A stretch of DNA of 8,505 nt from Rhodospirillaceae bacterium (GTDB taxonomy: Bacteria; Pseudomonadota; Alphaproteobacteria; DSM-16000; Inquilinaceae): assembly GCA_020425485.1 (NCBI GenBank), contig JAGQRL010000341.1, positions 1-8,505 on the forward strand. Reading direction: 5' to 3'. The notes beneath the pieces are model-generated. The model worked only from the letters and a program-made list of their open reading frames with translations. It was not told the DNA's origin and searched no databases. This document shows, piece after piece, positions 5,005 to 8,505 of the stretch. Numbering within the stretch: the first letter of the stretch is position 1; every line of letters starts with the position of its first letter. Both the position numbers and the translations under genes were made by a program.

Positions 5005-5328
5005 TTACTCCACGTCGAACACGCGGAAATTGGCCCGCCCGCCGGAGGTCAGGCCGACATATTCAGCGATGCGCGTGATGCTCTCATCGGACGCATCGAC
5101 CAGCATCACGATATCGCCCTCGGCAAGCCCTTCGGGCATTTCCGCGTCCGACGCGAGGAACTGCCCGCCGGCCTGCGGCGAAACATCGGCCACATACTGC
5201 ACGTTGCGCGTGACGATGGTGTAGGCCGGCTCTTCTGCAGTGCCAGCGGCCAGGGCCGGCAGTGGAATTGCCACAATCATTGCGATGGCAAGGGCAAAAA
5301 TCAGGTTGATCGGAGATTTTCTTAGCAT
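5005..5328 (-). CDS. Small exported protein of unknown function
   Basis: This 107-residue protein begins with a clear Sec signal peptide: MLRKSP, a hydrophobic stretch INLIFALAIAMIVAIPLP, then ALA before AGTAEEP. Cleavage after about residue 27 would leave a mature periplasmic or secreted protein of roughly 80 residues. The mature part (AYTIVTRNVQYVADV, QFLASDAEMPEGLAEGDIVMLVDASDES, ITRIAEYVGL, RANFRVFDVE) is acidic and looks mostly beta, with no cysteine and no motif that I recognise. The ATG at 5328 was chosen because it sits exactly at the start of the signal peptide. The best upstream ribosome site, AGGGA, is about 13 bases away, so it is weak. The gene is isolated: it converges with the hsp20-DUF1150 pair and is separated from ptsN by about 300 bases with repeats. 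It is real because signal peptide and open frame agree; the function is unknown. Confidence 0.75.
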   Translation of the reverse strand: MLRKSPINLIFALAIAMIVAIPLPALAAGTAEEPAYTIVTRNVQYVADVSPQAGGQFLASDAEMPEGLAEGDIVMLVDASDESITRIAEYVGLTSGGRANFRVFDVE

Positions 5329-5354
5329 TGAATGGAAGCTTCCCTGTTGGATTT

Positions 5355-5437
5355 GAGATTTCGGCGGAATGGTATCCGACCTTACTGCTACAGAGAAACT
5401 CAGAATACAGTCTGAATTGGCCGGACTCCGAAATCTC
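5355..5437. repeat. 10-bp inverted repeat enclosing 63 bases upstream of the secreted-protein gene
   Basis: GAGATTTCGG (5355-5364) is the exact reverse complement of CCGAAATCTC (5428-5437). The enclosed segment is AT-richer than the surroundings and contains smaller dyads: CGGA-N6-TCCG starting at 5365 and CAGA-N6-TCTG (5401-5414). It lies 27 bases upstream of the minus-strand start at 5328, so it covers the likely promoter. It may be a small palindromic element or a regulatory structure. No transposase is present. Confidence 0.45.
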
Positions 5438-5523
5438 TGGCCGGGAACTGACAGGGCGACCCGCTTCCCGCTCCCCGCTTCGGGCCAACGGCGCGCCGGC
5501 CACTGCATGCGGCCAAAACGGCT

Positions 5524-5577
5524 CCGGCCCTCCCCCTTCCCTCGGCGCCTGGGCGGCAAGGGAAGGGGGAGGGCCGG
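5524..5577. repeat. Perfect 19-bp palindrome, likely intergenic repetitive element
   Basis: A 19-base C/T-rich arm (5524-5542) is perfectly complementary to a G/A-rich arm (5559-5577) around a 16-base loop. It begins 50 bases past the ptsN stop codon on the minus strand, and TTTT follows a few bases later on that strand, so it could end the ptsN transcript. Long, purine/pyrimidine-asymmetric, perfect hairpins between genes are typical of REP-like families in GC-rich proteobacteria; family membership needs genome-wide copies. Confidence 0.6.
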
Positions 5578-5626
5578 CTGTGATTTCTGACGTTGGGAAA
5601 CGTGCCGTAGGCGCGCTGCGGCTTCG

Positions 5627-6085
5627 TCAGGCCGCGTCCATCTCCATGCCGCCGGACACCAGCGCATAGACCGCATCGTCGGTCTCGCAGCCGCGCAGCT
5701 TGGCGCACAGCGGCTCGTTGCGCATCAGGCGGGTCACCCGGGCCAGCGCCTTCAGGTGGTCCGCACCCGCGTCCTGGGGGGCCAGCAGCAGGAACACCAA
5801 GTCCACCGGCTGGTCATCGACGGAATCGAAGTCCACGGGCCGGTTGAGCCGCACGAACATGCCGTAGACCTGCTTCAGATCGGCCAGGCGGGCATGGGGG
5901 ATGGCGATGCCGCGGCCGATCCCGGTGCTTCCCAAACGTTCCCGTTCCAACAGGTGATGAAAGATCATCCGCTCCGGTATCCCCACCATGGGGGCAGCCC
6001 GGCGGGCCAGCTCCTGAAGGATCTGCTTCTTACTCGTGGCCTTCAGATTGCAGACGATGCTCACCTGCGGGAGGAAATCCTGCAT
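5627..6085 (-). CDS. ptsN: PTS IIA-like nitrogen-regulatory protein (EIIA-Ntr)
   Basis: This 152-residue cytosolic protein is the terminal phospho-acceptor of the nitrogen PTS (EI-Ntr, NPr, EIIA-Ntr) and regulates by phosphorylation state, for example potassium uptake and stress responses in relatives. The EIIA type-2 fold is visible: KKQILQELARRAAP (19-32), LLERERLGSTGIGRGIAIPHAR (45-66) with phosphorylatable His64, a hydrophobic core strand PVDLVFLLLAPQDAGADHL, then KALARVTRLMRN. Length matches the family. ATG 6085 has AGGGAG 7 bases upstream and gives the usual start; an in-frame ATG at 6166 has no ribosome site and yields an atypical extension. It is the last gene of rpoN-hpf-ptsN, 111 bases after hpf, a conserved order in proteobacteria. 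No other PTS gene is in the window. Confidence 0.95.
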   Translation of the reverse strand: MQDFLPQVSIVCNLKATSKKQILQELARRAAPMVGIPERMIFHHLLERERLGSTGIGRGIAIPHARLADLKQVYGMFVRLNRPVDFDSVDDQPVDLVFLLLAPQDAGADHLKALARVTRLMRNEPLCAKLRGCETDDAVYALVSGGMEMDAA

Positions 6086-6112
6086 CGCCGACTCCCTTGC
6101 TTGATTGCGGAA

Positions 6113-6127
6113 CGGGGCGACGCCCCG
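6113..6127. other. GC-rich palindrome in the hpf-ptsN gap
   Basis: CGGGGCG-A-CGCCCCG is a perfect palindrome around one base; as RNA it would form a 6-bp stem with a 3-base loop. It lies 27 bases upstream of the ptsN start. It might be a weak attenuator, a processing signal or a protein site; nothing in the sequence decides between these. Confidence 0.35.
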
Positions 6128-6196
6128 CCGACGTTCAGCCAACGCAGTCACAGTTCTCACGATCATTTCCCAGCGATGGCGCGTGCCGCCACCGCA

Positions 6197-6787
6197 CTAG
6201 CCCACCGGCTCCGGGACAAGCTGCGGATCGACCCACCCAATATTACCGTCTTTGCGCCGATAGACCATATTGAGACGACCATGGGCGCGATTACGGAACA
6301 TCAAAGCCGGGATATCCGCCAGGTCCAGCCGCATCACGGCCTGGCTGACGGTCAACTCTGCGATGTCCATCGTCATCTCGGCGACGACCACAGGTTGTTC
6401 CGGCTCAACATGGTCATCGCCAATGTCTTCCGGCTCGGCTTCCAGCACATAGGCGGCGGCGGTCAGCTCGCCGGCTGCTGGCTGGGGATCCTTGTGGTGG
6501 TCGGTCAGCCGCCGCTTGTAGCGCCGCAGCCGCTTGGCCAGGCGTTCGGCAGCCAGGTCGAACGCCACATAGGGCGCATCGGCGGATGCCTGCGCTTCCA
6601 TCTGGATGGAGCGCGAGACATGCACCGAAACCACCGCTTGGAAGAGATGGGCGTCCTTGGCGAAGCTGACGGACGCATCGATGGCGCCGTTGAAGTACTT
6701 GCCGGTGATCGCCACCAGCGTCTCCTCGACATGGGTGCGCAGGGCATCCCCCACGTCCAGCTGTTTGCCTTTGACGGTCAGGTCCAT
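6197..6787 (-). CDS. hpf: Ribosome hibernation promoting factor, long form
   Basis: This 196-residue protein binds the 30S subunit at the mRNA/tRNA channel in slow growth and, as the long form, joins ribosomes into inactive 100S dimers. The N-terminal S30AE/YfiA domain spans about residues 1-100: LTVKGKQLDVGDALRTHVEE (3-22), FNGAIDASVSFAKD, AVVSVHVSRSIQMEAQASADAPYVAFDLAAERLAKRLRRYKRRL. A variable acidic linker follows (about 101-137). The C-terminal dimerisation domain is at about 138-190, with LTVSQAVMRLDLADIPALMFRN and GRLNMVYRRKDGNIGWVDP. Start 6787 gives the standard MDLTVKGK beginning, although the site upstream (TTTGAGA) is weak; an ATG at 6808 has none. It lies 199 bases after rpoN with its own candidate promoter, and before ptsN. 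Confidence 0.95.
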   Translation of the reverse strand: MDLTVKGKQLDVGDALRTHVEETLVAITGKYFNGAIDASVSFAKDAHLFQAVVSVHVSRSIQMEAQASADAPYVAFDLAAERLAKRLRRYKRRLTDHHKDPQPAAGELTAAAYVLEAEPEDIGDDHVEPEQPVVVAEMTMDIAELTVSQAVMRLDLADIPALMFRNRAHGRLNMVYRRKDGNIGWVDPQLVPEPVG

Positions 6788-6876
6788 GGGTCTCAAACCA
6801 GTATGCATTGGGAAGAGGGCGGCAATAGCGCCGCATTGGCCCGCCTTTGTCCATGGCGGCCTTGAATGTGGGCGAT

Positions 6877-6906
6877 GAGATAGAGAGCGCACATTCCAGA
6901 TGTCAA
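6877..6906 (-). promoter_or_regulatory. Candidate sigma-70-type promoter of hpf
   Basis: On the minus strand a perfect TTGACA (6901-6906) is followed after 18 bases by TATCTC (6877-6882), which matches TATAAT at its first three positions. Transcription would begin near 6870, giving a leader of about 83 bases that contains a short hairpin (GGCCGCC with GGCGGGCC, one bulge). This would let hpf and ptsN be made independently of rpoN. The -35 is strong; the -10 is weak. Confidence 0.5.
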
Positions 6907-6986
6907 GAATACGTCACACATAGCGCCATTGCCAAGGTGGCGCCGCCGCAGGTCGGACCTGCCGCAAGACATCACGACGCAGGGCA

Positions 6987-8505
6987 TCACGAGGCCAGCT
7001 CCGCAGCTTCCGCCTTGAGGCGGCGGCGCTGCACGGACGACGGGATCTTGAGGGCATCGCGGTATTTGGCGACGGTGCGCCGGGCGATGTCCACACCCTG
7101 GCCGCGCAGGATTTCCACGATCTGATCGTCGGACAGCACGGAGTCGGCCTGTTCGGCGTCGACCAGCAGCTTGATGCGGTGGCGCACCGATTCCGCGGAA
7201 TGCGCCTCCCCGCCATCGACGCGGCCGATGGCCGCGGAAAAGAAGTATTTCAGCTCGAACAGCCCACGCGGGGTGGCCATGTATTTCGCCGTCGTCACCC
7301 GGCTGACCGTGCTTTCGTGCATGCCGATGGCCTCGGCGATGTCGCGCAGGATCAGCGGCCGCAGGTGCTGAATGCCGTGGCGCAGGAAGCCGTCCTGCTG
7401 GCGGATGATCTCCGTGGCCACCTTCAGGATGGTGGTGGCCCGCTGGTGCAGCGCCTTCACCAGCCAGTTGGCGGATGCCAGGCAATCGGCCAGGTATTCG
7501 CGGGCCGCCCGGTCGCGCGCGCAGGCCGCCTGCACCTCGGCATGGTAGGTCTGGTTCACCAGCACGCGCGGCAGTGCATCGGGGTTGAGGTCCACCAGCC
7601 AGCCGCCGCGCCCGTCGTCACGCACCAGCACGTCCGGCACCACCACTTCCGCCGGCTGCACATCGAACACCAGGCCCGGCTTCGGGTTCAGCGCCCGCAG
7701 CTCGGCCAGCATGTCGGTCAGGTCGTCGGCATCGACGCCGCACAGCTCGCGCAGCCGCGGCAGGTTGCGTGCCGCCACCAGATCGAGATGGGCGACCAGG
7801 GCCGCCATGGCGGGGTCCAGCCGGTCGCGGTCGGCAAGCTGCAAGGCCAGGCAATCGGCCAGATCGCGGGCGAACACGCCGGGCGGATCGAAGTTGCGCA
7901 GCACGTCGAGCACGCGGTCCACCCGGGCGACCGGGCAGCCCAGCTCCTCGGCCAGTGCGGCCGGCGTGATGGCCAGATAGCCGGCGTTGTCCACCTGATC
8001 GATCAGGCGCTCGCCGATCAGCCGATCGGCCCCCGGCCGAAACGCCAAGTGGCACTGGGCCTGCAGGTGGTCGTGCAGGCTTTCCGGCCGGCTTGCCCGA
8101 TCTTCCCAGCTCGGCAGATCGTCGCTGCCGCCGTCCGCCCCGCGGGAAGACCAGGCGGAAAGCTGGCCGGCTCCGCCATCGAAGGCGGGCTCGATCGCAT
8201 CGTCGCCCGGGCCGCTGTCGTTCCACACATTGGTGAAGTCGGCATCGAGCGGGGCGCCCTCGCCCACCGCCAGGGGCGCATTCTCGGCCAGCCGGTCGGT
8301 GCCCACGCGGTCGCTGCCCAGGCGGTCGACCACGCTGTCCCCGGCCTGCATGTCCGGCGCATCGGCAAAGGCATCGGACATGGCGGGGGCGTCGGCCTCG
8401 CCGCGATCGAGCAGCGGATTGCGCTCAAGCTCCTGGTCGACATAGGCGGTGAGTTCGATGTGCGATAGCTGCAACAGGCGGATCGCCTGCTGCAACTGCG
8501 GCGTC
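6987..8505 (-). CDS. rpoN: RNA polymerase sigma-54 factor (5' end outside window)
   Basis: The frame is open to the right edge and gives 505 residues; the missing N-terminus is probably only about 15 residues, since the first visible ones (TPQMQQAIRLLQLSHIELTAYVDQELERNPLL) are the Gln/Leu-rich region I that contacts enhancer-binding activators. Region II is a long acidic stretch (about residues 36-150), as is common in alphaproteobacteria. The core-binding domain follows (DRLIGERLIDQVDNAGYLAITPAALAEELGCPV and NFDPPGVFARDLADCLALQL). A helix-turn-helix region holds DIAEAIGMHESTVSRVTTAKYMATPRGLFELKYFFS. The C-terminus has the RpoN box ARRTVAKYRD (about 474-483) that reads the -24 element, then a basic tail. 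All regions are intact. The protein directs transcription of nitrogen, motility and other genes from -24/-12 promoters. It heads the rpoN-hpf-ptsN cluster. Confidence 0.97.
   Translation of the reverse strand, partial: TPQLQQAIRLLQLSHIELTAYVDQELERNPLLDRGEADAPAMSDAFADAPDMQAGDSVVDRLGSDRVGTDRLAENAPLAVGEGAPLDADFTNVWNDSGPGDDAIEPAFDGGAGQLSAWSSRGADGGSDDLPSWEDRASRPESLHDHLQAQCHLAFRPGADRLIGERLIDQVDNAGYLAITPAALAEELGCPVARVDRVLDVLRNFDPPGVFARDLADCLALQLADRDRLDPAMAALVAHLDLVAARNLPRLRELCGVDADDLTDMLAELRALNPKPGLVFDVQPAEVVVPDVLVRDDGRGGWLVDLNPDALPRVLVNQTYHAEVQAACARDRAAREYLADCLASANWLVKALHQRATTILKVATEIIRQQDGFLRHGIQHLRPLILRDIAEAIGMHESTVSRVTTAKYMATPRGLFELKYFFSAAIGRVDGGEAHSAESVRHRIKLLVDAEQADSVLSDDQIVEILRGQGVDIARRTVAKYRDALKIPSSVQRRRLKAEAAELAS

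Noticed and set aside
5627..6166. Longer PtsN starting at 6166
   Set aside because: There is no ribosome site at 6166, while the ATG at 6085 has AGGGAG at good spacing and gives the usual family start.
5756..6865. Long plus-strand open frame opposite ptsN and hpf
   Set aside because: It spans two well-supported minus-strand genes and their gap, with shadow-like composition and no domain.
6915..6940. Sigma-54 (-24/-12) promoter for hpf
   Set aside because: TGGCAA is present on the minus strand, but the -12 position reads CTATG rather than TTGCA.
6940..6966. Palindrome GCAGGTC-G-GACCTGC as an rpoN terminator
   Set aside because: The one-base centre leaves a shorter real stem and there is no T-tract on the minus strand.
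7179..8468. Long plus-strand open frame opposite rpoN
   Set aside because: It is an antisense shadow; the minus strand encodes all sigma-54 regions.

Overview
The window is GC-rich DNA (about two thirds G+C by eye) with alphaproteobacterial gene content: an rpoN-hpf-ptsN cluster in the usual order, a small heat-shock gene coupled to a DUF1150 gene, and a GlxA-type AraC regulator beside a short MetF-like reductase. This mix fits Rhodospirillales, perhaps an Azospirillaceae-like bacterium. That placement is inference from gene families and base composition. No rRNA, tRNA, CRISPR array, transposase or integrase was seen.

Left part (1-1891). The C-terminal half of a GlxA-family regulator (+) converges on a methylenetetrahydrofolate reductase-like gene (-), with a hairpin for each strand between them. 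The regulator gene ends inside its own predicted terminator, with the stop codon in the hairpin loop. The reductase faces a 395-base divergent spacer carrying direct repeats and dyads that could be an operator. The pair looks like the edge of a one-carbon/methyl-group catabolic cluster that continues to the left.

Middle part (1892-4863, all +). A 220-residue protein of unknown function has a Ser/Ala low-complexity N-terminus and is clearly AT-richer than its neighbours. It is followed by an orphan DegT/DnrJ/EryC1/StrS sugar aminotransferase whose upstream region holds overlapping dyads. Next comes a small heat-shock protein gene (Hsp20) with two candidate layers of heat control: a sigma-32-like promoter whose -35 overlaps the aminotransferase stop codon, and a ROSE-like hairpin covering the ribosome binding site. 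The Hsp20 stop overlaps the start of a DUF1150 gene (ATGA).

Right part (5005-8505, all -). A small secreted protein of unknown function precedes, in map order, ptsN (EIIA-Ntr), hpf (long-form ribosome hibernation factor) and the nearly complete rpoN (sigma-54). Transcription runs rpoN, hpf, ptsN, and hpf appears to have its own promoter. Between the secreted protein and ptsN lie a 10-bp inverted repeat enclosing 63 bases and a perfect 19-bp palindrome, probably an intergenic repetitive element.

Most genes are ordinary chromosomal ones. The items most worth a second look are the layered heat control of hsp20, the foreign-looking unknown gene at 1892-2554, and the dyad cluster before the aminotransferase.
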